Below, one piece after another: positions 21,201-33,693 of a stretch of DNA of 64,000 bases. The position numbers were made by a program, and so were the translations under genes. This DNA is from Entoloma clypeatum (lineage: Eukaryota > Basidiomycota > Agaricomycetes > Agaricales > Entolomataceae). The DNA lies in the NCBI GenBank assembly GCA_963565915.1, contig OY751488.1, positions 3,596,001 through 3,660,000 of the forward strand, written 5' to 3'. The first letter of the stretch is position 1. The number at the start of each line of letters is the position of its first letter. The notes below the pieces were generated by a model. It saw only the letters and a list, made by a program, of their open reading frames with translations, was not told the DNA's origin and searched no databases.

Positions 21201-23735
21201 TGCTCGCTCGACGTCGCATAAGCTGACAATTGTTCTTGATGAAGGCGCGGAGCAGGGTTGGGGTCCGCATTTTGTGCTCGCGCCTGCAAATTCATAGGTA
21301 TTTGATTCAACCCGTGTTGCGATTGGAAGTGCGCGGGAGGGAGTGGGAAGTCCTCCACTGGTGCAAAGTCAGTAGCCACTCTCGGAGATTGAACTCCTGA
21401 TCCCTCACCTTGAGGAAGAATTTGCGTATGCTGCCGAATATCCCGGCTTGACTCATCATCGTCAACTCCCTCAAATTCGGATTCATCTGGACCCGTGGCG
21501 GCTGATTGGTCATCGTCAGCATCACTCTCGTCCTCCTCGTCCTCGTCCATATCTAAGAATTCAGTTGTCCTCCTCGGGCTATCCAATTCGGTGATCCCAG
21601 CTGAAAGGGGAGAAACCACACTAGAGTTCTCGGGAATCGTTGTCGGAGGCTGAACAGCACGAGAAGGCTGGGCAATAAAGACGTCCACCTTTGGACTGAT
21701 GTTTGGCGAGTCAGCCATGTTCGCGATATACTGCTTCGCTTCGTCCGGCAACGAAATCCGAGAATCTCGAGAAAGGGTATGAAACCGGCCCTCTGGAATG
21801 CTGGCAAGTAGACCGTTCGGATTTGAAGTCGATGGAGAGGCCGTGGTAGGATGCGCGTTTGATGTGGGGGTGGAGGGTGTGACGACATGGTGATATGTTT
21901 GCGATTTTGAAGACATCCTTGGTGGGTATTGTTGCTGGGGGTCGACGGGGGCACCGCCGTAACCAGCTGGGGCAGTCTGGGGTGTCGACCCTCCGCTGTT
22001 GTAATGTTGAACAAACTGGGTATATGGAGCGAACGTGCCTGTTATGAAATACAAGTCAAATGTTGCCCACACCGAAGGGAGCGAGAGAAAATTTACCGCT
22101 GTTGCCAGTGCTTGTACTCATCCCGCTGTGTATGCTATCGGTTAGGCTTGATTTCCGTGGATAATATGAGCGGTTCGAAGCTGAGTTTGCCGGGCTGTTG
22201 TTTGCTTGGGATGAACTTGGAGATGGCCTTTCGTCCGATCCATAAGGCTCAGCACGAGACGGCACAATCAACGGAGTCGGAGAGGGTTTGTAGGATCGCA
22301 TATGCGAGCTGGAATCGGCCTTCACGACAGATGGTGTAGTGGCGGGGGGGGATGGGAACTGTTGTACCTGGGACCGCGAGACTGCAAGAGAGGTAGCGGA
22401 GCCGGAATAGCTCGAGTTGGATTGGAAAGAGTTATCCCGATCGCGGTTAGCAAGAGGTTCGTGAGAACGAGTAGAAAGGAGATGGTGGTGAGATCTCGGT
22501 GTCGCTGTGGCTGTATATGAGCGTCAAAGTGTGAAGTCTTTCTCCGTGAATAATGACAACATACGCTGATCGTCGGAGACCTGACCCGACGGTGATCGCT
22601 TATATTCACTGTTTGGCGTGCCACTCGGTGTGTTCATGGTGGGTGGGTTTCCACTGATGCTGCGTTTGGAAGGCTTCTCCGCGTCGCTGCTTTTGCGCCC
22701 ACTGCCGGCCCCAACTCTGGCCTTGTATGCATCCCGTTCTCCCCTCACTCGGTCGAGTTCCTTGAGAATCTGGTTATATCCTGAGCGCTGTTTCTCGATG
22801 AGTTTCCAAAGCTGGGCGTTCTGCGCGGACAGGACGTTGCGGTCGTTGACGGCTTGTTCGAGAGCTGCGGCGGCGGGATCTGGAGAGGCTGCATTGGCTT
22901 TAAGAAGAGCAGCGGCGGTCATAGGACGGTCCTTGTTGGTGGTTGAAGATGTGGGCAGCGTCGAGGATGAGGACGGAAAGGAAGGTGTCGAGGAGGCGGT
23001 GGACGGATGGTAATGCGAATTATGGGCCGGAGATGGAGAAGGATTTGAGGACTGCGGGAAGGGCATGCGGTCGCCTCTGGATGGCGTGGCGTAGACGCTG
23101 GCTCCATTGGCGGCACTAAGAGACATGATGGCCAGAGACGAAGGTCTGTCTGTCACTGGCCAAGAACTGCTCGGGTTATTGAGAGTGCGATCTCGGTCGC
23201 TGTGATTGGTTGAGACGACCTGCTGAGGGACTGGGAGTTCGCTGTTGGCAACGACGAGCGGGTTGAGGTCCGAACTTGAACTGGAAACCCGTGGCAATTT
23301 TTAGTCAACCTTCGATCACCCGCTCACCACGTCGTTGTCGGTAACTAATCCATTCAATAATGGTATGTCTACTTAGTGCATCAACTTTCTGCAATCACCT
23401 CGCCTCCTCATGGCAACATCACAGCAAAGAATAAACTCGGTTGTCTCTCACACAGCGTCTGGTGAGCTACTACTTACCCAGGTCTCATGCCGACCCTCGC
23501 CTGATCGAAATTCGTAGCTTAGATGCTCACTTCTTCTGCGGGTGCCACCATCAATCCCGCCGTCCAATCGGCGTACTATAGCTGTAGGGCCAGCTAGTTC
23601 TGCGAACTCACTTTGGCTTGTCGTAGATCCCGATAAGTTACACAGCTCCCCTGAAGATAATGGGGGTACGGCCGACGTGGGCGACCAACGCAACGTAAGT
23701 ATCGGTAACGAGATAGCCTCACCAATTTCAGGCAT
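18244..23735 (-). CDS. PX-PH-RhoGAP protein (Bem3-type Rho/Cdc42 GTPase activator)
   Basis: Large multi-exon regulator of Cdc42/Rho GTPases at the plasma membrane. Domain order: Ser/Pro-rich N-terminus with a coiled coil (LEQAVNDRNVLSAQNAQLW); a PX domain around 20740-21120 (RTTVTVSHSFVRPNDRG...VDQRKV...LPVKHNDEVIAFF); a PH domain (GYLTKRGKNFGGWKTRYFVL...RHVLCAESDEDRDSWVEML); and the RhoGAP domain (VFGVPLDEAL, EEGIYRLSGSSAVIKSLK with the arginine finger, FLRELPASILTRDL, NVGIVFSPTLGIP). This matches yeast Bem3. The proposed first exon (23478-23735, from MPEIGEAISL) ends in a perfect GTAAGT donor and is joined through a possible 17-nt exon. The C-terminus needs a weak-donor intron (18622-18685) to reach 18244; otherwise the frame stops at 18509. 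Core domains certain, both ends tentative. Confidence 0.82.
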
Positions 23736-24463
23736 ATATCCACTGGCTTCAGTCTTTCAGATCTCGGAGGCAATATCGAGTTTACAAAAGGCCGTAAGAT
23801 GGCCGAAGGATGCCGTCAAGATTGCAAATCTAGAGCGCTGATATATCGCTCCACCTCTTCCTTTGTCTCTTTTCATTGAAATTTGCTCTAGCCTCGGTAT
23901 ATTGCATGTTTCAAATTGACATGGGAGTGCTGACTACCCTCAGGGAAGGCTAACATGTGCGACACTCGATCAATCCGATTTGTAGGTATTCATAATTTCG
24001 AGAGCTAATCAGTTTTGTCACAGGAAGTATATCAACTCCTTTCAAACCAGCTCAATTTCATTGAACTTTCTATTCCAAGCATTCAGTGGCAAAAACCAAG
24101 CGCTCAACCTCAGTCCAGCCTGCCCAGGATCAAGATGCTGATCAGAAACTAATCCCACGATGACCATGCCTCCACAGGCATATTCTTCATACAGTGACAC
24201 TCTAGTCAGTTGTGTATTCACATCCTGTCCGTCCAGCACCTCCCCCTATCCTGGCAACCCAGTTCTGATCGAACTCGGGTGTTGCTCTTGCGAGACAGTC
24301 ACCAATGGAGCGCCGTACTTTGATCAACGCAGGAAAGAAAACTCGCAGCACAGACTATGTAGTGCATTCCTGTATTTGACTGCAATCACGTGGTAGTGTG
24401 GGAACCAAAAAATAATTAGATCGTGCCAACATCATTCACGTTAACGTCGACCATCCTCTCAAG
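23736..24463. promoter_or_regulatory. Divergent promoter region, RhoGAP / NOG1
   Basis: 728 bp separate the two divergent start codons. No recognisable gene lies between; short open frames at 24042-24239 and 24160-24396 lack motifs. No obvious TATA box close to the NOG1 start. Confidence 0.45.
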
Positions 24464-26924
24464 ATGTCGACAAGCGGACTCAAGGCCATTGCGCCCGTCC
24501 CTACAGCGGCCGATTTTCTAGACATCGTCCTCTCCAAAACTCAGCGGAAGACACCGACTGTAAGCCTTGTTTTCCTCTCTCGAATCTCATCAACCATTCG
24601 AATTCAAGGTCATCCACAAAAACTTCAAAATCAGTCGCATCAGGAATTTTTACATGCGCAAAGTCAAATTCACGCAAGACTCGTTTGAAGAAAAACTGAC
24701 TGCCATCCTTAATGAATTCCCGATGCTTGATGTGCGTAGACGACTCCTACTTTGGTGATTTAAAGCTGATAAAATGTATCTTTTTATACAGGATATTCAC
24801 CCTTTCCTGTCTTCCTTGATGAACGTGCTTTATGACAAGAACCATTACAAGCTTGCACTTGGCCAGCTTCGGACCGCCAAACATCTCATAGACCATGTCG
24901 CAAAAGACTACTGCAGGCTTCTTAAATTCGGAGACAGTCTCTATCGCTGCAAGCAGCTGAAGAAAGCTGCTCTTGGTCGGTAAAGACCTTTTGATTGAAA
25001 CTCGTTGACCCCTACTCACCGCTATCTAGCATGGCGACAATCATGCGCCGTCAAAAGGACCCGCTTGCATACCTCGAGCAAGTCCGTCAACACATCTCCC
25101 GTCTCCCTGCCATCGATCCCAACACCCGTACACTCATCGTCTGCGGATACCCCAACGTCGGGAAATCGTCTTTTATGAACAAGGTCACCCGTGCCGATGT
25201 CGATGTCCAGCCCTATGCCTTCACGACGAAATCTCTTTTTGTCGGTCATCTGGACTACAAATATCTGCGATGGCAGGTGATAGACACTCCGGGCATTCTA
25301 GACCATCCTCTTGAAGAGATGAATACCATCGAGATGCAAAGCATCACCGCCCTCGCACACTTGAAGAGTTGTGTCCTGTATTTTTTGGATCTCAGTGAAC
25401 AATGTGGATATTCTGTAGAAGCTCAAGTGCGTCTTCTTCACTCCTTTTCTACTTTTTAGTAACCATTAGTAACCACGTTTAGTGTAAACTATTCCATTCT
25501 ATTAAACCTCTCTTCAGTGGAAAACCCACCCTCCTCGTCATCAACAAAATTGACATCATGCGGCTTGAAGACGTCCATCCTGACTCTCGCAAAATCGTCC
25601 AAGAAATAATCGACACCGAAGACGTCATATGCGTGCAGGCTTCCTGCCACTCCGAAGAGGGCGTCATGGACGTCAAAAACAAAGCCTGTGAGGCTCTCCT
25701 GGCGCATCGCGTCGACTCGAAGCTGAAAGGGAGTAAGATCAACTCGATCATTAACCGCATACACGTTGCGCAGCCCAAGGCCCGCGACGACGTCGTCAGG
25801 GCGCCATTCATCCCCGAAGCGGCGAAGGCGAGGAAGAAGTACGACAAGAGCGATCCGGACCGTCGGAAACTTGCGAGGGATATCGAGGCGGAAGAGGGCG
25901 GCGCAGGAGTGTACAATATCAACATGAAACGTGCGTTCATCCTCATGTCTACTTTTGGGAATGATCTGCTTATATTTCAAAAGAGGACTATCTACTGACC
26001 AATCCTGAATGGAAGGACGATATCATTCCGGAGATCATGGAGGGCAAGAACATCGCTGATTTCATTGATCCCGACATTGCAGAGAAACTCGATGCCCTTG
26101 AACGCGAGGACGAACAGCTCCAAGCCGAAGGGTTCTATGATAGCGAGGAAGATATGGTACTGTCCGCATCACTTTCCAACACTTGGCATCTCACCTTGTA
26201 TCGTTTCGCGTAGTTCGACTCGGAGGATGAACGAGAGGCGGAAGAAGCATCCGTCTCCCGCTCTAAAAAGCTCCAGTCCCAAATGACGAAGAAGGCCATC
26301 AAGAACCACGCCCGATTACCGCGCACGGCAGGACTGCGCACCCTCACCGAGCTCACGACGGAACTCACGAAAGCTGGACTCGATCCGAGCCGGATCCAAG
26401 AGCGCGCGGTGGTGCTTGCGAAGCTGCAGGGTGAAAAACGGAAACGGGAGAAACAGGAGGACGTCGAGATGGACGACGGGATGGATGAAGACGGGGAGCG
26501 CAGTGAGGGTGAAGGTGCAGAATGGATGGACGTTGATGGAGAGGAGGCACCTCCGCTGAGGAAGAGGGCCAAGGATAACTCTGGAGCTATTGTCACCAAG
26601 GATAGGAGAGCGCCCAAGTCGGATAGGATGGTGGCTGGGATGCGCGATCAAGCGGTGGGTCGTTTTGTGTCTTTCGTTTTGGATGACGAGGTGGCTGAAG
26701 CTCTGTCTGGTGGATGTAGCAAGCGAGCCGTGCTCTCAAGCTTCGCAATCTTGGGCAGAGACCTCGGAATATGTTGGCCAAGGCTGGAGAGGGTGATCGC
26801 GACATCAAAACCAAAATGGTTCGTGTACATTGTGAGGTATTGGAGTGGAATGAAGCTAATTCTTGTGTAGCCGAAACACCTGTTCGCAGGCAAGCGGAAA
26901 GGAGGCAAGACGCAACGACGATGA
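24464..26924 (+). CDS. NOG1: Nucleolar GTP-binding protein 1 (Nog1)
   Basis: Essential GTPase of pre-60S ribosome assembly in the nucleolus. Short exons at the start encode [40 protein letters not shown] and [20 protein letters not shown], the NOG1 N-terminal helical bundle. The circularly ordinary GTPase domain follows: G1 [10 protein letters not shown]3 [13 protein letters not shown]4 NKID, G5 region SCHSEEGV. Then come [20 protein letters not shown], an acidic/basic tail, and the conserved end [17 protein letters not shown], which lies after a last intron. Total length of about 640-650 residues is normal. The ATG at 24464 begins the known family N-terminus. Mak16, another pre-60S factor, is encoded 24 kb away. 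Confidence 0.95.
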
Positions 26925-27232
26925 TCGGAGAGTTCACCTGGTACATTGTATTATGACCCTAGGTTTTATTATCCATGCTGTGAATCTGTCAGAACTAGCT
27001 GACAACGTGCACAATCGCTGCCAATGCTAAGTAGAGAAGATGATTCGCGGAGGGGACGGATGTCCGGTGGCTAGATGGCGATAGTTATTCGCGTCGTACA
27101 TACTGTGCTTATCAAACGCTCCTTCAAGTCAAGGAGTTAGAGGTCCGTCCGAGTCTGGGAACCTTGTTATCCCGTCATGTTTCCGAATACCACTCCCCAA
27201 ACACTTTCTTCAACCCCCACCACCCCCCAAAC
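26925..27232. other. Intergenic, NOG1 terminus to serine dehydratase promoter
   Basis: 308 bp holding the 3' flank of NOG1 and the promoter of the dehydratase gene. A C-rich CACCCCCCAAAC stretch immediately precedes the ATG at 27233. No gene seen. Confidence 0.5.
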
Positions 27233-30200
27233 ATGCTGGCGCTGGCAAGGAACCACCTCAAGTCGCGTCTCACACCGTTCAGACCACCCCATCGCCTCCG
27301 CACACTTCCCCTTTCCAAGCCTCTCAGTCAACTGGCCTTGAAAAGAAAGGGAGATCCCCGGACCCAGGATGACGGCTCTAGCCAACCGCGTCTGCTGCCC
27401 GAGCACGCTGTCATCTCCACCTTCGATCTCTTCAGCATTGGAGGTGACCCTTTCCTCTTGTCCATGACCGAGGGCTTGACACTAGCTCCGTGTAGTCGGA
27501 CCTTCGTCATCCCACACCGTCGGGCCCATGCGCGCTGGCAAAATTTTCATCAATGACCTCAAAAAATTGGACTTATTGAATGAGGTTGGTCATTCGTTCA
27601 TGTTTTTTTTTTTTTTTTTCTTTCGGATTATTCGGGCTTAAAAAGTATTTGCCAATAGGTCAGGACCCTGAAGATATCTCTGTAAGCGGCTAGCCGTTCC
27701 TTTCCGATCACCTCGCTTATGAGCAAACATCGTCGTTGCCAGATATGGCTCCTTGGCCGCAACAGGTCAGTAAAGAATGGAACTCTGTACCTCCACAGTT
27801 TCTGAAGTCCGTTCTTTCTCTTTCTAGGAAAAGGGTACGCGTCAACATATCCGTGATTTTGACCTGTTTCGACCCGATGAATGTTCTGCAGGCATCATAC
27901 GCCACAAGCCGTTTTGCTTGGACTTGAAGGTACTTGTATCGCGTTCCTTCCGGCCTCTCAAAGTTTCTTAACAGAGGTACCTCAGGTTCTGACCCTGAAA
28001 CTATAGAGACCGGAACCATCCCCAGTCGTTATCAATCTATCTTGACCAACAAAACCCTTCTCCTTGGCGGCGAACACCGCATCACTTTCAACATGGACCG
28101 TGACATGCTGTGGCATTGGGATCAGGTCCTGAAAACCCATCCCAATGGAATGCGGTTCAGCTGCTTCGGAGAAGAGGGTGAGCTTTTGGCCACCAACGAA
28201 TACTTTAGTGTGGGCGGTGGGTTCGTAGTCAATGAACAGACGAAAGGTCTGTCAAAATCGGATTCGAGATTATATTTATTAAAAATAGTCTTTGCATTTT
28301 TACCTTGACCAGTCGACGAAAACTTGTTCTATAAGGGCGTAGACAAACGAACCGTTCATGAAGCTCGATTACATCAAAACCATTCCATTTCAGATCCGCT
28401 GGACGCATTCTATCCCGAGAACGAGGGGAAGGATCAAGCTCAAGATGACCCACACCCACCCTACCCGTTCTCATCGGGTGAGACTCTCTTGGCTTTGACG
28501 AAAAAACATAATGTATGTCCAGAAAAGTATGATCAACTCATTGTGGACCCTTACACTGACATCTCTATGATCAGATGACGATTGCTCAGGTTGTCTATGA
28601 TAACGAAGTTAGCACTACAGTCCAGTCCTGCCTATTCTGGCTGATAGCCTCATTTTGCAGAAATACTTTGGATATACGGACGCAGAAATTCATTCCAAGG
28701 TTTCCACTATGATATCATTTCCCCTGCCTCACGATGACGCCATTTTCTTGCAGATCATGAAAATATGGGCTGTTATGGATGAATGTATTCATACTGGGGT
28801 TTCTGCATCTGAGACGACCCTTCCGGGTCGATTGGGTTTAAGGCGACGCGCTCCTATGCTCTATAAACGGCTGATGCGGGGGTCGGTCACAGTTCTCCAG
28901 GAATCCTTGTGCCTTGTCTGAAATAATTTATTGTCCTCCAGTTTGTATCCGGGGATCTCACGTCCGAATAACCTTCCTGCAATAGGAGCAGGACACAAGC
29001 CAGCTGCCATCTCCTCCCCGAATGCGTCCGATGAATCTCAATGTGACGAACTTTTAGACCAGCTCAAACATGATCGGGAAAGCCACACAGCAAAACTCCG
29101 ACTTACATCTGGTCGCGCACCAAGAGTTGTGGGTACCTTTGATCATCCGATTCTACCAATGCCTCCCGTACGCTATTCCCTAAACTCAAAAGCCGTAGCC
29201 CTGTATTGATGACGGTTTACCTTTGATAGAGGAAAACGGATATTCCAGCCATCGATTTCTTGTCCTGTTATGCAATTGCTGTCAATGAAGTGAACGCATC
29301 GGGCGGGAGGATCGTGACGTCTCCGACGAACGGGGCAGCAGGAGTCATTCCGGCAGTTTTGAAATACATCATCGAGGTTCGTGATCAATCTTTTTCGTCC
29401 ATTCTGATAACCATCTATCACCGGTCAATACAGTTTGTGAGCGACGAGCCAGAAAAGAGCATTGAGACGTTTTTATTGACTGCAGCCGTAAGTCCTCTTA
29501 ATTACCGATCGGTGATTTATGTTTCCCCTGATATTTTCTCCATGTAGGCTGTTGGGATGTTGTTCAAACGCGGAAGTACGATATCAGCGGCCGATGGAGG
29601 TTGCCAAGCTGAGGTCGGAGGTCAGTCATTACAATTGATTTTTTACCCCTCTTGGTCTAAATTTCTTGTCCAGTGGCGTGTTCTATGGCTAGCGCAGGGT
29701 TCGCTGCCTGTATGGGAGGTAGGGATAATGATTCTTATTTTACCTACGATCTTAATCTGTTCTCCAGCATCGCCCGAAACAATCCTGCAGGTGGGTTGAC
29801 AATAATGTCGTTCGACATATTCTTATCCACTCGTTTTCATTTAGGCTGCAGAAATCGGCATAGGTATGGAGATGGATCTAACTCATCGTATCGCCTTGCA
29901 ACTTACCCACTTTGTTTCCGCAGAGCATAACCTTGGGCTAACGTGCGATCCGATCGATGGCTTGGTTCAAGTTCCATGCATTGTAAATATGTCCATGTCA
30001 TTCATCGCCCAAACTTGGGCTCATCTTCGTCTATTTTGCGCATAGGAGAGAAACAGTCTAGGAGGTAAGAACTAGCTTTTTCCAGTGAACAAACCCGTTA
30101 CAGATCTTCCTTTTCTCTTCACTCGCTAGCTGTCAAAGCGCTTACCGCCGCCCAGCTTTCTATGGCAAGTCACGGCGTATACAGCGTTACCCTTGACGAA

Positions 30201-30483
30201 GCCATCGAAGCCATGAGGCTTACGGCTGCAGATATGAGCGTGAAATACAAAGAAACTAGTCTTTCGGTGCGTGCTACACAGTTATAAGAGGTGGCCTCTG
30301 GTGAACGCCCGCTTGATCTCTAGGGTCTTGCAGTGAGCTTGGGCTTGGGTAATGCTGGCATCGTTGACTGACTTCTGATCTTCTAGACGAGCGTGAAGAT
30401 ACCCTTGACAGTCCCTGCGTGGTATGTGCCTTCTTTTTTTGAACCACAATGACCTGCGCCTCATTCATTTTCTTGACAGTTAA
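27233..30483 (+). CDS. L-serine dehydratase, iron-sulfur (bacterial SdaA) type
   Basis: Deaminates L-serine to pyruvate and ammonia using a [4Fe-4S] cluster rather than PLP. The protein is split into many short exons. Segments in order: an Arg/Ser-rich start ([20 protein letters not shown]) that looks like a mitochondrial presequence; [135 protein letters not shown]. The 27233 ATG was preferred because the frame upstream has no ATG. The last coding parts are a 9-nt micro-exon (30324-30332), an exon 30387-30421 and four bases (30480-30483) that complete Cys and stop. All splice sites used there are GT-AG. Two families of serine dehydratase exist; the motifs exclude the PLP type. Confidence 0.9.
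30324..30332 (+). other. 9-nt micro-exon of the serine dehydratase gene
   Basis: GGT CTT GCA (Gly-Leu-Ala), flanked by CTCTAG upstream and GTGAGC downstream. It joins SLS (exon ending 30266) to [11 protein letters not shown] (exon from 30387) and restores the SLSGLA block expected in this family. Flanking introns are 57 and 54 nt. Confidence 0.75.
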
Positions 30484-30949
30484 ACACGGATTTTTAGAAC
30501 CTGTACAACTGGAACCTGTACATATATCATGGACGGCATTGGTCACGAACAGTATGATTTTATGGACTATCTATCGATGTTCTCCTGTGTTTCGAAACCT
30601 AGATTATATTATCCCTCTCCTCGCCGCAACGCGTGGTCGATGTCGCAGGCTCGCATTTACAGTACACGTCTGTAGTCGTTACTAGAATTCCCTCCACAAT
30701 TAGATCGCGCTTATGACCTCTTTACGGATCGCCTTTGGACTGAGTGGCCCAGTAACTTTGACTTCTCTGAGTACAGCCGTGGGCTCTTCCCATACACACT
30801 TTCACCCTCACTGCATAGGATCCAGCCAGTTAAACTGAGAAGCTACAAATACACGCAGAGCAAGTCGGCAATTAAATTGATCCAACAGGGATGGTGTACT
30901 TTTGAATATACTCTCAAATATCGTTGACTCCAGATGAAAACACAGATAT
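30484..30949. other. Convergent intergenic region
   Basis: 3' flanks of the serine dehydratase (plus) and PPR-type gene (minus). No further gene or RNA gene recognised in these 466 bp. Confidence 0.5.
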
Positions 30950-33388
30950 CTACCCCACAGCAACCTGAGGTGACAATGATATCTTGTCTTTCTCCGGCTT
31001 CGCCTTCATCACCTCATCCCTCCTCCTCCTCAAAGCCCACTCATACGCCTTGGTCAAATACTTGAGGTAGGCAATCTCCTTCGTCGCCTCCCGCGCCACG
31101 AGTCGGTGGTGCAGCACCTCCAAGTCCCTAAACATCAACAATGGTGGAACATGATCGTCCGGGACCTCCGTGCTCGACGTCATCCGCACCAGCGGTCGCT
31201 GGCCTACTAGCACAGTCCGTGTAGCCCGGAAAGCAGGTTTAGCATCGATCGAGGGAGAGGCTACGTCCGAAGGAGGGTAATGTGCTGCGAATTCGCGCAC
31301 ATGCTGCACTGCGCGATCGACGTTTCCCGTTCTACCTTCGGGTCAGTCCTTGTGCGGTTAATCAATGACATTCCTTTACTTACAAGGTGAGCATCCGGAT
31401 CATGGCAATACGAGCCCTTTCAATCACGCGCGCATCGCAGTCGATTCCTGGATCTTCCAACGTCTTCCACTGTGCCCAAACCTCCTCCGCAAACTCCAGA
31501 GCAATGACTCGCTCCTCGCCATGCTTCTTCGAATTCGCACACCTCTCCAGTGCTTCCATGTACGTCCGCGCCGTCCTTTCCACGCCACACTCGCCGAACA
31601 CACTCCGGTATAGATTGCGTGAAGCCGTGATCGCGGCATGCTTGTAGTGGACGGACAGGTATGAATTGAGGAGGCGCGGTGTGAGATTGACGCCTTTGAA
31701 CTTGCCCCCAGCGGGCAGGACATCATCCTCCGGGAAAGAATCAGGTTGGATCTTCCTTCCGCTGTCATGCAAGATGCGACCGAAGAGGGTTTTGGCCTCA
31801 ATAATGACCTCATGATGACTTTGGGGCGGTATGTGCATGAACGAAGGCGAATCCAGCGGTGCCTTCTCGATATCCTTCAGCTTCTCCTCAGGCGAATTGA
31901 CAGACTGTGAGACCACAGTCCCATTATTGTGCTGTTCAGTGGCCGTTGAATCATCCGTTGCTGGTCTGACAGCTGACCTCTGGAACGGCGGCCGATACGC
32001 CGCATAAGCATGGAAAATGTGCATCATGACTTCTTCGTTTACACCCTCCACCTCTTCCTCCTGCTCCTGCTTCATACCTCCCCTCCCCGCGATCATTTGC
32101 GCCAAAATCCACCTGGCCCTAGTCAAATCACCGACTCTTTTCGCCCCTTCCAGCAATGCACAAAACGTCCTTCTTGATGGTCGGTAAGCCGAATCTCCTC
32201 TTGCATCTCGATGGGAATCCAACATTTCCCTCGCCAGTCTGAATCCCTCATTCACATAGATCTTTCTCCCGGACCTCGCGCACGCCAGAATAACGGCATC
32301 GTATGCCCCCGCACTGGGTCTCATCCTTTTATCCATGGTCATCTCCGTCCAGAGATCCAGGGCCCTCTCAGGCTCCGACGAAACACGCGCGGCGTTTATC
32401 GGTGAGGCACAGGCTCGAATCATCAGGGTGTAGAGAGGGACGTCTGGGTACGGGTGTGCAACGTAGCGCATGTGTGCAAAGAGGTCCCAGGCTTGAGCGC
32501 GTCCGACTGAAGACTTTGTTGAAAAGAGGGATGTAATGACGGAGGTATATGTCCGCATGGCAGCGGGATGGGACTGAGACTCATACGAGTGCAGCACTTC
32601 GAGTGCCGAAGTGGGGATTGTGCTTGGTGGGGCCGCGTTGAGATGAGTTTTGATATGGAGATGACGTTGACGCTCAGTTGGAAAGCCTTTGTTTTGGGAT
32701 GAAAAAACGAAATAAAGATGTCAGGAAGGGACCGACCTGTTAGATGGGTTGACATGACGTTTTCAATAGCTGTAATGTCACCGTTGTCGGCATGCATTGC
32801 CATGAGCTTTGACACCTTATCCTCCCCGATATCCGCGTCCAAGTCCTCGCCTGTTGGTGCAATGTCTATATCTGGAGGCAATGCGAGAAGATCCTCATAC
32901 AGCCCCAAAAGCTGGTCTTCAGTTAAAGTCAGCTCTTCTACGGCAGATGCCTATCGGTTAGTGGTCCTTGGTAGTCAGTGATAGGAGTGACAGAAATGGT
33001 CTGTTCGTATTGACCTCGGTGGTTGCAGCTGCTTCCAAAGCCTGCACCCTTCTTGCGAGCTCCAAAGCCGTACCTGAGGCGACAGACTGCGACTTGGGGA
33101 TTAGATTCCCTCCTGCTTCTTGAAATGGCGGCCATCCATCTCTGTAGAGTAAATAAACGCCCGCATTTTGTCGCATATCAGATAGAAAGAGGCTGACGTT
33201 CTATTCGCTTCTTTACCCCCCCTCCGCGCGAAACTAAACTCGTACGGCAAAGGTGGCGGCGGAGGCGGCGTCCTCTGGACAGCCTGATGCATAGTCCGGG
33301 CTCCGACTTGGCGACCTGCATGAAAGAATGTATGGGGGTTAAAGGAGACGCGGAGGAGGGTAAGGTCGAGGAGGGCGGTGGGGAGCAT
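30950..33388 (-). CDS. Pentatricopeptide-repeat-like mitochondrial protein
   Basis: Multi-exon gene, roughly 700 residues. The start MLPTALLDLTLLRVSFNPH with Arg/His content and no early acidic residues looks like a mitochondrial presequence. A Pro-rich stretch follows, then a helical segment (ALELARRVQALEAAATTE). The C-terminal two thirds are helical-repeat sequence with PPR-type signatures: MRTYTSVITSLFS, DVPLYTLMIRACAS, PSAGAYDAVILACARSG, SRRTFCALLEGAKRVGDL, ERTARTYMEALERCANS. Such proteins bind organellar RNA and act in mitochondrial RNA processing or translation. I cannot name the specific orthologue. The ATG at 33388 leads in frame through a 66-nt-class intron (donor GTCAGC) into DGWPPFQEAGG. 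Confidence 0.75.
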
Positions 33389-33693
33389 CAAAATGTCCTC
33401 GCCGTCGTTGCAAACAGTGAGCTGCTGAGGATTTTGGGATACAGGGACAAATAACGCGTGATATATGTAACTTGTCGCGTCACGTCCCACTTAGACGCCT
33501 ACAAGTTCCAGAGATTTCTCTGACAATCGTGGACGCGACACGCTCAACCTCTGTCAGAATTTGGGAGTTTTGGGCCAGCATGCGCAATGCATTTGCCCGC
33601 TCCGTCCAATTTCAGATGAGCTTTGAAGCCAAGATAATGGATATAAGTAATGTGTACAACCATAAATTAATTAGATTTTGTGATCTTGCGATC
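33389..33693. other. Intergenic, PPR promoter and P450 3' flank
   Basis: 305 bp between two minus-strand genes. It should hold the PPR-gene promoter and the 3' end of the first P450. A short GCGTGATATATG stretch near 33455 is AT-rich, but I call no specific element. Confidence 0.4.

Noticed and set aside
25479..25980. 155-163-codon open frames on the minus strand
   Set aside because: Antisense to the conserved NOG1 GTPase exons, which fully explain the open reading frames.
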